Below are positions 23,592 to 31,092 of a DNA stretch of 47,410 bases, piece after piece. Where the stretch lies: NCBI GenBank assembly GCA_904395865.1, contig CAJFNY010000038.1, positions 1 to 47,410 on the forward strand. Direction: 5' to 3'. The position numbers were made by a program, and so were the translations under genes. This stretch comes from an uncultured Oscillospiraceae bacterium. GTDB taxonomy: Bacteria; Bacillota; Clostridia; Oscillospirales; Oscillospiraceae. Numbering within the stretch: position 1 is the first letter of the stretch; each line of letters opens with the position of its first letter. The notes beneath the pieces are model-generated. The model was not told the DNA's origin and made no database searches. It saw only the letters and a list, made by a program, of their open reading frames with translations.

Positions 23592-24469
23592 GCCTCGAAG
23601 TAGTCGTTGGTGTACTCGGTGGGGCGGCGGCGGGAGATGACGCCGACGCTGAGCATGTAGTCGGCCATCCGGTCCCACCGCTCGGGGCGGATGCGGCCCC
23701 AGCGGCCCTGATCGTCCAGCAGGATCGGCGTCAGGTGACGCTGGCTGCGGATCAGCAGCGAGTCGGAAGAGCCCTCGGGCATCCGGTCCCGCACCTCCAG
23801 CACCGTCTCCTCCGGATGGGCAACCACCTCGCGGTACGCCCGGTCCAGCACGGCCAGGAGCTTCCGCACGGCCTCGGGCTTCTCCTCCAGCGTGGCCTTG
23901 GCGGCGGCCATGGCCGGGGCGCAGAAGTCGAAGATCGGGTCCACGTCGCCCAGGTTGAAGTAGTTGATCTCCTTGCCGGCCTCCAGCAGCACCTGGTTCT
24001 CCCAGTTCTCGTAGACCCAGGTGGCGTCGGCCACGGTGCCCAGGGTGGCGACGATGTCGCCCACGTCCATGTTCAGCAGCTTGACCTTGGAGTAGTCGCC
24101 GCCGTCCACCTCCACCACGCGGCCGATGGCCTTGTGGAACCAGGCGGGGGACCAGTGAGTCAGGCGCTTGCCCTCCAGCTCCCGGGGCCGCGTGATGCCG
24201 GCCTCCTTCAGGGAGACGATGCCCGAGTCGCACTTCTGCGTCAGGGTGGCCACGCACGTCATGTCCTCGCCACGCTCCATGCAGTCGAGCATGGAGATCT
24301 CCGGGCCGCAGATCAGATCGGCCCCGTGCAGGTGCATGCTGCCGTGTACCTCGCCGTCAATTTCCACGTCCAGTCCCGCGTCGCGGAACCAGCCGCGCTT
24401 CTCCGCCAGCAGAAAGCCGGTGTGGTTCGTGTTGGGGAACCAGTCCAGAACGATTTTCAGCTTTTCCAT
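23588..24469 (-). CDS. NMT1/THI5-like pyrimidine-binding protein without signal peptide
   Basis: 293 aa, ATG at 24469 with an ordinary site. It opens directly with the mature THI5/NMT1 fold (KIVLDWFPNTNHTGFLLAEKRGWFRDAGL). GADLICGPEIS and THWSPAWFHKAIG are typical of ThiY-like binding proteins for N-formyl-aminopyrimidine or related precursors. No signal peptide or lipobox precedes the fold, which is odd for a substrate-binding protein. Either it acts in the cytosol (perhaps on a thiamine-pyrimidine intermediate) or export uses another route. The cysteine-rich motif of yeast THI5 synthase is not seen. It sits between the S component and the ATPase, 3 nt after the YkoE-like stop. Confidence 0.85.
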   Translation of the reverse strand: MEKLKIVLDWFPNTNHTGFLLAEKRGWFRDAGLDVEIDGEVHGSMHLHGADLICGPEISMLDCMERGEDMTCVATLTQKCDSGIVSLKEAGITRPRELEGKRLTHWSPAWFHKAIGRVVEVDGGDYSKVKLLNMDVGDIVATLGTVADATWVYENWENQVLLEAGKEINYFNLGDVDPIFDFCAPAMAAAKATLEEKPEAVRKLLAVLDRAYREVVAHPEETVLEVRDRMPEGSSDSLLIRSQRHLTPILLDDQGRWGRIRPERWDRMADYMLSVGVISRRRPTEYTNDYFEA

Positions 24470-24472
24470 GGT

Positions 24473-25084
24473 TTATTCCTCCTCGTCGTATACCTTGCCG
24501 ATGTCCGCCTTGGCGCCGATGGCGTAGCTCTTGACCACGCCGGTCTTGGCCAGGCCGTCGCCGGCCAGCTTGCAGATCAGGCCCGAGAACACGAACGCGC
24601 TGACGAAGCGGACGGCCAGCTGCCCGATCAGCAGGCCCGGAGCCAGCGCAATGTAGTTGAGATAGTACAGCTCATAGCAGAAGATGAACACGGCCGAGAC
24701 GATGCCGGCCAGGCTCATGGTGCCCAGGTTCCACTTGCGGTACCGGAACAGGGCGAACACCACCTCGGCGCCGGCGCCCTGGATGAAGCCGGTCAGCACG
24801 ACGGTCAGGCCGCCGGAGTTGCCCATGAGCAGCTCGATGGCCGAGGCCAGCACCTCGGTGATCAGGGCCACGCCGGGCTTCCGGATGATGTAGGCCGCCA
24901 GAGTGGCCGCCATGAACCAGACGCCGTAGATGATTTCGAAGCCGAAGCTCGACAGGCCCAGCGGCGTCAGCGCGGTGGAGATGGCCAGGCCTCCCTGGAA
25001 CACCGCCATATACACCGCCGAAAAGACGACGCCGAGGATCGCCATCATGATGACGTCCTTCAGCTCCCACGTTTTTTTCTGCAT
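24473..25084 (-). CDS. ykoE: ECF transporter S component (YkoE-like)
   Basis: 203 aa, ATG at 25084 after GGGGAGGAATCC; the longer frame runs into the riboswitch. Five to six helices are predicted. The start (WELKDVIMMAILGVVFSAVYMAVFQGG) and the central PGVALITEVLASAIELLMGNSGG with GFIQGAGAEVVFALFRYRKW resemble YkoE, the S component for thiamine or its hydroxymethylpyrimidine moiety. It is the first gene of the TPP-controlled operon 25084-21488. Confidence 0.9.
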   Translation of the reverse strand: MQKKTWELKDVIMMAILGVVFSAVYMAVFQGGLAISTALTPLGLSSFGFEIIYGVWFMAATLAAYIIRKPGVALITEVLASAIELLMGNSGGLTVVLTGFIQGAGAEVVFALFRYRKWNLGTMSLAGIVSAVFIFCYELYYLNYIALAPGLLIGQLAVRFVSAFVFSGLICKLAGDGLAKTGVVKSYAIGAKADIGKVYDEEE

Positions 25085-25112
25085 ACTGGATTCCTCCCCT
25101 ACAAATTCCGCG

Positions 25113-25143
25113 AAAAAGCCGCACAGCCTTCGCTGAGCGGCTT
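25113..25143 (-). terminator. Attenuator terminator downstream of the TPP riboswitch
   Basis: On the minus strand AAGCCGC (plus 25137-25143) pairs with GCGGCTT (plus 25116-25122), with inner AGC/GCT pairs, followed by TTTTT. It lies between the aptamer and the YkoE-like start, so TPP binding probably promotes premature termination. Confidence 0.8.
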
Positions 25144-25169
25144 GAAACGCGGAATCGCGCGCCGAAATC

Positions 25170-25256
25170 CTCCCTACGATGGCATTACCCAACAGGTTCA
25201 ACGGGTCACCGGCGGTATCAGCCGGTATCTCAGCCGGGTTCCCCCGACCCCCCTAT
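25170..25256 (-). ncRNA. TPP riboswitch (THI element)
   Basis: On the minus strand the conserved THI-box elements appear in order: a GGGGG-rich 5' arm, CCGGCTGAGATACC, GACCCGTTGAACCTG, GGGTAATGCCA and CGTAGGGA. Thiamine pyrophosphate binding represses the downstream transport operon. A terminator lies 27 nt downstream. Confidence 0.96.
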
Positions 25257-25283
25257 GGAATTGTGCGGTTTTCGCTGGAAACC

Positions 25284-25312
25284 ACTATAGCACACCACCC
25301 CGGATTTTGCAA
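25284..25312 (-). promoter_or_regulatory. Promoter of the thiamine transport operon
   Basis: Minus strand TTGCAA (plus 25307-25312), a 17-nt spacer and TATAGT (plus 25284-25289), placing the transcription start just before the THI box. Confidence 0.8.
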
Positions 25313-25411
25313 GGGCAGATCACGGCGCATAGTCGCCGCTTTTACTATAGTAAAGAAACAAGGGATAGAATCTCATCGGGTTGCAGACAACAACCTGACG
25401 AGAGAGGGGTA

Positions 25412-25680
25412 CATCCGTCATAGGAAAGAAACGTATATTGCAGACCTTGATGAGGCTTGCGGAGAAGTATGGCATGAACCAGGCCAGCCGGAAGCACCAC
25501 AGGAGCCGGCCCGATACCTGCTTCCGGAAAAATCCCGGAAAGTACAGCGAAGCCGCTGGCCCTCCAGTCCCGGCGGCTTCCACAGCCACCTGAACCGGCA
25601 TCCAGAGCGTAAGAGACTGGTCAACCCAAATGAGCTCACTGTTCAACACGTTTGGCCAGTCTATACGTTTCGCAGTCAGG
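25412..25680 (+). pseudogene. Degenerate transposase (integrase-type) N-terminal remnant
   Basis: One frame reads ILQTLMRLAEKYGMNQASRKHHRSR, matching the helix-turn-helix start of common Clostridial integrase-core transposases. The continuation is spread over the other two frames (LALQSRR; HSHLNRHPERKRLV), consistent with several frameshifts. No catalytic DDE region remains and no clear inverted repeats bracket it. It accounts for most of the 25313-25694 stretch, which otherwise holds only a palindrome at 25341-25354. Confidence 0.55.
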
Positions 25681-25694
25681 CAGTCAGATTGTTT

Positions 25695-26495
25695 TTATTG
25701 GCAGCAGAGCGGGCAGGGCTGGAAGCCGTTGCTTTCGGCCAGCTTGCGGCTGTAGGCCCAGAAGCTCTGGCGGATGAACTGGGAACAGTCGTACGTATGG
25801 TACAGATCAGAGCCGTCGTTGTTGACGAACACCACGTACGTATCCATGAAATTGACCTTGGTGGCATAGGCGGAGTTGGAGGCGGACAGCGTGTTTACCT
25901 GGCCGTTGAGCTGCTCCACCTGGCTCTCCAGGTCTGTCACCTCGGCCAGCAGCGTGGCGTTTTCCTCCGACAGCAGGTCCATCTCCTGCTGCTGGGAGGT
26001 CATGTCGTACTGGGACTGCGAAACGGTGCTTTGCGAGACGTTCAGCTGCCGCTCCAGCTCCTCAATCTGCGTCTCCAGCTCCTCGATCGACGTCTGTGCA
26101 GCCGTCAGCTCCGTCTGCAGATCCTCCAGCGCCTGCTCCTGCTCGGCCAGCTGGGCCTCCCGCAGCAGCAGATCGGCCTCCTTGGCGCGAATCCGGCGCT
26201 GCTCTGCCAGAATGCTGCCATGGCTCAGGACGATGTAGGCAACTGCACCGGCCAGCAGCAGGCAGACGACGACCAGTGCCGCGATGAGCTTCCCGTTCCG
26301 GCGGGGGGCCTCCGCCCTGGCTGCGGACGCCCGGGGGGCAGGATGTGCCTGCCGGGGTGCCGGCCGCGGCTCGGACGCCGGCTTCTGGGGTTTACCATGG
26401 CTGCGGGGCGGCTCCGCCGCCTCCGGAGTCATGCTGCAGGCAGCACAGAAGAGCTCACCGTCGGGAATTTCCCGACCGCATTTGATACAATTCAT
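25695..26495 (-). CDS. Zinc-ribbon, membrane-anchored coiled-coil protein
   Basis: 266 aa, ATG at 26495 after GGAGGGATGCGCG. An N-terminal zinc ribbon (C3, C6, C17, C20) is followed by a basic Pro/Ala linker and one transmembrane helix (about 70-90). A long coiled coil rich in Glu, Gln and Leu (about 95-215) follows. The C-terminal module has YHTYDCSQF and a final CPLC, resembling the small Cys-containing tail found on some nucleases and surface proteins (YHxxxCxxL...GxxPCxxC). The function is unknown. It is monocistronic with its own promoter. Confidence 0.82.
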   Translation of the reverse strand: MNCIKCGREIPDGELFCAACSMTPEAAEPPRSHGKPQKPASEPRPAPRQAHPAPRASAARAEAPRRNGKLIAALVVVCLLLAGAVAYIVLSHGSILAEQRRIRAKEADLLLREAQLAEQEQALEDLQTELTAAQTSIEELETQIEELERQLNVSQSTVSQSQYDMTSQQQEMDLLSEENATLLAEVTDLESQVEQLNGQVNTLSASNSAYATKVNFMDTYVVFVNNDGSDLYHTYDCSQFIRQSFWAYSRKLAESNGFQPCPLCCQ

Positions 26496-26536
26496 CGCGC
26501 ATCCCTCCGCATGCCATGGGAATCGAAGATAGTCCT

Positions 26537-26565
26537 ATTATAACGGATCCTGCAGAAAAAGTAAA
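26537..26565 (-). promoter_or_regulatory. Promoter of the zinc-ribbon coiled-coil gene
   Basis: Minus strand TTTACT (plus 26560-26565), spacer 17, TATAAT (plus 26537-26542), about 40 nt upstream of the start. Confidence 0.75.
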
Positions 26566-26763
26566 CTGAGTGCGTCCGCCGCCGTGAATACCTTATTGTT
26601 CCGCAGAGCGCGGGAAGTATACGCCTCCTCTGTGAAATATGAATAATTTGTAAAAGAAGTATGAATATTCATGGGAAATCGGAACCTCAGAGGCGTGAAT
26701 GCGTCGAATGGGGTATAGTCGCCGGGAGGCGGCTGCAACCACTGAAAAAGGAGTAAATGAAAA

Positions 26764-27183
26764 ATGAAGAGCAAACGTTTCTGGATTCTGGCGGCCGTTG
26801 CCGTGCTGTCCCTGTCTCTGCTGGTGGGCTGCACCAGCCAGGATGAGGAGGACACCAGCGCCAACGACACCGTTGAGACCACCGACACCACTGACACCAC
26901 CGATACGACCGATACGACTGACACCACCGACACCACAGCGCCCGCTGAGCCTGCGGATTCCGCGGACGCCACCGACGCCACGGACACCACGGGCAGCACG
27001 GATACTACGGACAGCACCGACGCCACGGGTTCTGCCGACGCCACAGATGGAGCCGACGGCGCTGAGGCGACGGATACCGCCGGCACCGACGCTGCTGCCG
27101 ACACTGCAGATGACGCCGCCGCTGCCGACGAGGCTTCCGGGGAGACCACCGGAGCCACGGACGACACTGCCGACGCGGCATAG
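26764..27183 (+). CDS. Lipoprotein with Thr/Asp/Ala low-complexity tail
   Basis: 139 aa, ATG at 26764 after AAAAAGGAG. The signal peptide ends in LLVGC (C23 lipidated). After a short acidic segment the rest is almost entirely Thr, Asp, Ala, Glu, Ser and Gly, starting with about six TDT units (ACCGACACC-type codons, variably synonymous) and continuing as degenerate DAT/DTT/TDA units. No folded domain is apparent. It resembles a lipid-anchored spacer or an acidic, possibly glycosylated brush. The repeat could vary in length between strains. Confidence 0.8.
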   Translation: MKSKRFWILAAVAVLSLSLLVGCTSQDEEDTSANDTVETTDTTDTTDTTDTTDTTDTTAPAEPADSADATDATDTTGSTDTTDSTDATGSADATDGADGAEATDTAGTDAAADTADDAAAADEASGETTGATDDTADAA

Positions 27184-27201
27184 CCGTGATCGAATAAGGA
27201 C

Positions 27202-27239
27202 AGCGCCCGGTGCGGAGGGGCTCTTCCGCGCCGGGCGCT
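27202..27239. terminator. Convergent terminator between the repeat lipoprotein and the purine genes
   Basis: 15-bp stem (27202-27216 with 27225-27239, one G-T pair) around an 8-nt loop, placed between converging genes. No long T-run on either strand. Confidence 0.7.
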
Positions 27240-27245
27240 TCGCGT

Positions 27246-28433
27246 TCAGTGGTGGAACAGGCGCATGCCGGTGAAGCACAGGACCATGCCGTACCGGTTG
27301 CAGCAGTCGATGACGGCGTCGTCCCGAATGGAGCCGCCGGGCTCGGCGATGTACGTGACGCCACTGCGGCGGGCCCGCTCGATGTTGTCGGGGAACGGGA
27401 AGAACGCGTCGGAGCCCAGCGCGCCGCCGGAGATGGTCCGCAGGTACGCCAGCTGCGCGTCCCGGGAGAAGGGCTCCGGCCGGCGGGTGAAGAACTGCTG
27501 CCACTTCCCGTCGTCCAGCACGTCGCCGGACTCGTCGGCGGACAGGTAGACGTCGATGCAGTTGTCCCGCTCGGCGCGGCCCAGCTCCGGCCGGAAGGGC
27601 AGGTCCAGGACGCGCTCGTGCTGGCGCAGGTGCCACAGGTCGGCCTTGTTCCCGGCCAGGCGGGTGCAGTGGATCCGCGACTGCTGGCCGGCGCCGACGC
27701 CGATGATCTGGCCGTCGTAGGCGTAGCAGACGGAGTTGGACTGGGTGTACTTGAGGGTGATCAGCGAGAGCATCAGCTCCAGCGCGGCCTCCTCGGGCAG
27801 CGCCTTGTTCTCCGTGACGACGTTGGACAGCAGGGCCCGGTCGATGCGGAAGTCGTTGCGCCCCTGCTCGAAGGTGACGCCGTAGACCATCTTCCGCTCC
27901 CGGCGGGCCGGGACGTAGCCGGGGTCGATCTCGATGATGTTGTATCCGCCCTTCCGCTTCTCCCGGAGGATGGCCAGGGCCTCGGGCGTGTAGCCGGGGG
28001 CGATGACGCCGTCGGAGACCTCCCGACGGAGGATCCGGGCGGTGGTCTCGTCGCAGACGGCGCTCAGGGCGACCCAGTCGCCGAAGGAACTCATGCGGTC
28101 GGTGCCGCGGGCCCGGGCGTAGGCGCAGGCCAGGGGCGAGTCGTCCAGGCCCTCGATGTCGTCCACGAAGCAGGCCCGCTTCAGGGCCGGCGGCAGGACG
28201 CGGCCCAGGGCGGCGGACGTGGGGCTCACGTGCTTGAACGACGCGGCGCAGACCTGGCCGGTGGCCTCGGCGGCTTCCTGCACCAGCTGCCAGGAGTTGA
28301 GGGCGTCCAGGAAGTTGATGTACCCGGGCCGCCCGTTGCGGACGGTGAAGGGCAGGTCGCCGCCGCCGTCCATGAACAGCCGCGCGGGCTTCTGGTTGGG
28401 ATTCATGCCGTACTTCAGTTCCAGTTCCTTCAT
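27246..28433 (-). CDS. Stand-alone AICAR transformylase (AICARFT)
   Basis: 395 aa, ATG at 28433. It converts AICAR (ZMP) plus 10-formyl-THF to FAICAR, the penultimate step of purine synthesis. Family motifs are MNPNQKPA near the start, GYINFLDALNSW, AASFKHVSP, the long helix region TLKYTQSNSVCYAYDGQIIGVGAGQQSR cut over about residues 250-280, and GSDAFFPFPDNIERA near the C-terminus. The MGS/IMP cyclohydrolase half of bifunctional PurH is absent. That activity is supplied by the PurO-like gene 11 nt upstream. Both are under a ZTP riboswitch, fitting since ZMP/ZTP is the signal of a block at this step. Confidence 0.93.
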   Translation of the reverse strand: MKELELKYGMNPNQKPARLFMDGGGDLPFTVRNGRPGYINFLDALNSWQLVQEAAEATGQVCAASFKHVSPTSAALGRVLPPALKRACFVDDIEGLDDSPLACAYARARGTDRMSSFGDWVALSAVCDETTARILRREVSDGVIAPGYTPEALAILREKRKGGYNIIEIDPGYVPARRERKMVYGVTFEQGRNDFRIDRALLSNVVTENKALPEEAALELMLSLITLKYTQSNSVCYAYDGQIIGVGAGQQSRIHCTRLAGNKADLWHLRQHERVLDLPFRPELGRAERDNCIDVYLSADESGDVLDDGKWQQFFTRRPEPFSRDAQLAYLRTISGGALGSDAFFPFPDNIERARRSGVTYIAEPGGSIRDDAVIDCCNRYGMVLCFTGMRLFHH

Positions 28434-28444
28434 GGTGCCATACC

Positions 28445-29185
28445 TCACTTCCAGATGGGGGTCTCCGGGGCCTCGGACCAGCCGTCGCCGTACCGGTTGA
28501 CGACGCACGTCCGGGCAAGGCCGCTGCCCAGGTCGATGCAGCGGACGAACAGGGAGATGCGGTTGTCGCCGTTCAGCGCGTCCCACAGCCGCCCGGCGAA
28601 GGCTTCGGCGTCGGGGGCGTCCAGCGCCACGGGCACCGGTTCCCCGGCGAAGGAGGGCAGCGGATCGCCGTCGCCCCGGTACGTGGTCAGCAGGTGGCCC
28701 ACGCCGTCCTCGCCCGGGTACTCGAAGAACTGCCGCAGGCAGCGCCGGCCGGCGGACGCCTTGAGGATGGCCAGCCGGTAGCTGCCGTCCCGCTCCAGCA
28801 GGCCGGAGATCCGCGGCGTGAAATTGGGGGCGTCCGGCTCGAACGTCCGGGTCCGCAGCGCGGCCTCGAACGTCTCACCCCGCAGCAGGAAGTCCCGGAC
28901 GGTCTCCGTCTGGTCGCCGTTGGTGACGATGGTCCGGCTTCCGGCCATGGCCACGGGACGGTAGAGGATCAGGGACGGGTCCGCCACCCGGGACGGGTCC
29001 TTCGGCTCCGTGCGGATGCCGTCGTCGGTCCTGGTGAAGATCCGGTTCCGGGAGTTGGCGCTGCGGCCCATGATCCAGTAGGCGATGACGGCCGCGCTGC
29101 CCTCCGGCAGGGACGTGCGGCCCAGGACGATGCCGCGGCCGGGATACGGGTTGTTCCGCAGCAGCTCCGTGAGATTTTCCGGCAT
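28445..29185 (-). CDS. purO: IMP cyclohydrolase, PurO type
   Basis: 246 aa, ATG at 29185 after GGAAAGGAGAAACGACC; the longer frame enters the riboswitch. It closes the ring of FAICAR to form IMP. It matches the archaeal-type PurO fold: NPYPGRGIVLG near the start, AYWIMGRSANSRNR, and FTPRISGLL. This type is unrelated to the cyclohydrolase half of PurH and is found in Archaea and a subset of Clostridia. It is the first gene of a two-gene operon with AICAR transformylase. Confidence 0.9.
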   Translation of the reverse strand: MPENLTELLRNNPYPGRGIVLGRTSLPEGSAAVIAYWIMGRSANSRNRIFTRTDDGIRTEPKDPSRVADPSLILYRPVAMAGSRTIVTNGDQTETVRDFLLRGETFEAALRTRTFEPDAPNFTPRISGLLERDGSYRLAILKASAGRRCLRQFFEYPGEDGVGHLLTTYRGDGDPLPSFAGEPVPVALDAPDAEAFAGRLWDALNGDNRISLFVRCIDLGSGLARTCVVNRYGDGWSEAPETPIWK

Positions 29186-29225
29186 GGTCGTTTCTCCTTT
29201 CCCCGGATGGCCTGCCGCAGAAACG

Positions 29226-29259
29226 AAAAGGGCAGCCCTGCCCTGCGGCAGGACTGCCC
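29226..29259 (-). terminator. Expression-platform terminator of the ZTP riboswitch
   Basis: Minus-strand GGGCAGTCCTGCC (plus 29247-29259) pairs with GGCAGGGCTGCCC (plus 29230-29242) with one mismatch, then TTTTCGTTT. The 5' arm overlaps the conserved CTGGGCA of the aptamer, so ligand binding should prevent termination. Confidence 0.85.
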
Positions 29260-29333
29260 AGACGGTCGGCAAATGTCCGGCAGCCGCCCGCTCCCCGGTG
29301 GTGCTCCACCTGAATCCGTCAGTCGCGGGGGCT
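29254..29333 (-). ncRNA. ZTP (pfl) riboswitch
   Basis: Minus-strand conserved blocks are CGCGACTGACGG, then GTGGAGCACCACCGGGGAGCG, then CCGACCGTCTGGGCA, the pfl motif in order and spacing. ZTP riboswitches sense ZMP/ZTP, which accumulate when 10-formyl-THF is short, and switch on folate and purine genes. The downstream genes consume ZMP. Confidence 0.92.
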
Positions 29334-29342
29334 GTTGTACGT

Positions 29343-29372
29343 ATCATACCAGCACGGGGCCGGCCGTGTCAA
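29343..29372 (-). promoter_or_regulatory. Promoter of the purO-AICARFT operon
   Basis: Minus strand TTGACA (plus 29367-29372), an 18-nt spacer and TATGAT (plus 29343-29348) with an extended TGG. The -35 overlaps the last codons of thpR. Confidence 0.85.
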
Positions 29373-29872
29373 GCCCGGAGGCGCTTTTCCTGCACCGGCC
29401 GGTAGACGAGCCGGCCGCCCTCCCGGGCGGACTCGAACAGGACGATCCGGTCGGCAGAGAACGTCACCGGCGGCAGGGGCGGCAGCTGCGGCGGCAGCGC
29501 GGCCCGGCGGAGCAGCGTGATGTGCGGCCGGAAGGGCCGGTCCTCCAGGGCGAAGCCGGCATCCCGCAGCCGCTGCTGCAGAGCTCCGGCCAGGGCCTCC
29601 AGGGCCGGGCAGGGCGTTACGCCCACCCAGAACACGTCGCCGAAGCGGCCGCTGCCCGCCAGGGTCAGCGGGAAGGCCCGGTCCGCCGCGGCGGCGAGCG
29701 CTTTGGCCGCCGGGCGGACGGCGCCCGTCTCCCCCAGGAAGGCCAGGGTCAGGTGGAGGTTCTCCGGCCGGGTGAAGTTCCCGGCCGCGCCGGCCTCCCG
29801 CAGCTGCCGCTGGTACGCCGCCAGGGCAGCCCGGACGTCCGGCGGGAACGGTATGGCACAGAACAGCCGCAT
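29369..29872 (-). CDS. thpR: RNA 2',3'-cyclic phosphodiesterase (2H family)
   Basis: 167 aa, ATG at 29872. It has the two catalytic HxTx motifs of the 2H phosphoesterase superfamily: HLTLAFLGE at about residues 40-48 and HITLLRR at about 117-123. The MRLFCAIPFPPDV start is typical. The enzyme opens 2',3'-cyclic phosphates on RNA or small nucleotides. It is the last gene of a three-gene minus-strand operon (GyrI-like, YjbR-like, thpR). Confidence 0.92.
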   Translation of the reverse strand: MRLFCAIPFPPDVRAALAAYQRQLREAGAAGNFTRPENLHLTLAFLGETGAVRPAAKALAAAADRAFPLTLAGSGRFGDVFWVGVTPCPALEALAGALQQRLRDAGFALEDRPFRPHITLLRRAALPPQLPPLPPVTFSADRIVLFESAREGGRLVYRPVQEKRLRA

Positions 29873-29884
29873 AAAATCCCCTCC

Positions 29885-30310
29885 TCAGCCGCGCGGTACG
29901 GGCGGCTGCGCCATCGTTTCTTCCGCCTGCGGCGCCAGCTCCCGCCGGCGGTACCTGGGCAGCTTCGAAAAGACGATCCGGTGGGCCGCGGCGCACAGAT
30001 CCCGCAGCACGTCCTCCGGGACGCCGCCGTCCAGGTCCACGGAGATCCACGTGCGCTTGTCGGTGTAGAAGCCCGGCAGGATGGCCGGGAACTCCGCCCG
30101 CAGCAGCTCGGCCAGCTGCGGATCGCAGCGGAGGGTCAGCAGCCGGCGGCCGCCGTACGTGCGGTATTTGGCGTCCGGGCAGCAGCCGGCGGCGAACAGG
30201 TGGTTGTCGATCCGGTACCGGTCCCACTGCCACTGGGGCTGGTAGTCCCAGGCGGCGCCGGGGAAAGACAGCAGGTACGCGTCCAGCTGCGCGGGCAGGT
30301 GGTTGGCCAC
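29885..30310 (-). CDS. MmcQ/YjbR family protein
   Basis: 141 aa from GTG at 30310 with GAGAGGGGGGG upstream, 15 nt after the GyrI-like stop. MmcQ/YjbR features are an N-terminal FPGAAWDYQPQW-like segment, LFAAGCCPDAKYRTYGGRRLLTLRCDPQLAELLRAEFPAILPGFYTDKRTWISV (residues about 38-91) and a C-terminal DLCAAAHRIVFSKLPR. The family has a CyaY-like fold and is called DNA-binding, but its function is not established. The C-terminal tail (about 15 residues) is longer than usual. Confidence 0.87.
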   Translation of the reverse strand: MANHLPAQLDAYLLSFPGAAWDYQPQWQWDRYRIDNHLFAAGCCPDAKYRTYGGRRLLTLRCDPQLAELLRAEFPAILPGFYTDKRTWISVDLDGGVPEDVLRDLCAAAHRIVFSKLPRYRRRELAPQAEETMAQPPVPRG

Positions 30311-30325
30311 GGCGCGCCCCCCCTC

Positions 30326-30958
30326 TCAGGCCGGGCGGACCGGGTGGCGGAGCACGGTCTTCCACCGCTCCGGCGGCACCCGGCGGGCGTCGGACAGGTA
30401 GATCTCGTGGTGGAGCCGCGTCTCGGTGAAGTCGGGGACGTACCCGGCCTCCCGGGCGAAACCGTCCATCTGCGCCACCGACGCCGGCTCGTCGTCGAAG
30501 GGCCCCAGGTGGAGCATCTGGACGCAGAGCCCCTCCTCCACGGTCCAGTACTCGGCGGCGGAGCAGTCGAATCCCTTCTTTTCCGACGCCGTCCCGACGG
30601 CCCAGGCCAGCTCCGCCGGCGTGACGAAGTCCGGCAGGCGGATGGCGGAGATCCAGCGGAAGTCGTCCTTGCGGCCGTAGTCGATGGCGCCGGGGCGCTC
30701 CTGCTGCCAGAAGCCCTCCAGCGGCGGCACCACGTAGTCGAAGAAGCCGGCGATCTCGTGGCCGGCCTTCCGGCTCATGCGCAGGGTGTACGCCACCGAG
30801 TACAGCACGGCGATGGCCTGCTGGTACGCCCCGCCGGGCTCGTTGGGGTCGCCCCGGCCGCGGACGGCCACGAAGGCCGCCGGCGGCACCGTGACCAGCT
30901 CCGGCCGGTTCTTCGGCAGGTAGAATTCCCGGTATTCCTTCTTGAAGTCGAATGCCAT
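30326..30958 (-). CDS. GyrI-like small-molecule-binding protein
   Basis: 210 aa, ATG at 30958 after GAGAGGAGGCGCC. GyrI-like (SOUL/GyrI superfamily) pattern: an opening FDFKKEYREFYLPKNRPELV, VPPAAFVAVRGRGDPN, and the paired beta segments CVQMLHLGPFDDEPASV and HHEIYLSDARRVPPERWKTVLRHPV. There is no DNA-binding domain, so it is a stand-alone ligand-binding or hydrolase member. It leads the operon that continues with YjbR-like and thpR. Confidence 0.9.
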   Translation of the reverse strand: MAFDFKKEYREFYLPKNRPELVTVPPAAFVAVRGRGDPNEPGGAYQQAIAVLYSVAYTLRMSRKAGHEIAGFFDYVVPPLEGFWQQERPGAIDYGRKDDFRWISAIRLPDFVTPAELAWAVGTASEKKGFDCSAAEYWTVEEGLCVQMLHLGPFDDEPASVAQMDGFAREAGYVPDFTETRLHHEIYLSDARRVPPERWKTVLRHPVRPA

Positions 30959-30982
30959 GGGCGGCGCCTCCTCTCGGCATCA

Positions 30983-31011
30983 GCATACCAGATGGGCGGG
31001 GATTTGTCCAG
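30983..31011 (-). promoter_or_regulatory. Promoter of the GyrI-YjbR-thpR operon
   Basis: Minus strand TGGACA (plus 31006-31011), 17-nt spacer, TATGCT (plus 30983-30988) with an extended TGG. Confidence 0.75.
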
Positions 31012-31026
31012 AACCGCGGCGGCGGC

Positions 31027-31055
31027 TTTACTGTTTCGGAGAAATGTGGTATAAT
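31027..31055 (+). promoter_or_regulatory. Promoter of the dlt-like operon
   Basis: TTTACT at 31027-31032, 17-nt spacer, TATAAT at 31050-31055 preceded by TGG. It diverges from the promoter at 30983-31011 and drives 31093-37947. Confidence 0.8.
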
Positions 31056-31092
31056 TTCGTGAACTGTCAAGTGTTTTCGGGAGGCAACGCCC

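Noticed and set aside
25179..26543. Plus-strand open frame across the TPP riboswitch, transposase remnant and zinc-ribbon gene
   Set aside because: It crosses three unrelated features and lies antisense to a supported gene. Only the short transposase-like piece has any similarity.
31063..31085. A third partial match to the cassette start (CACTTGACAG on the minus strand) before the adenylation gene
   Set aside because: Only about 15 bases match and neither the AT tract nor the palindrome follows, so chance or a shared -35 is enough.
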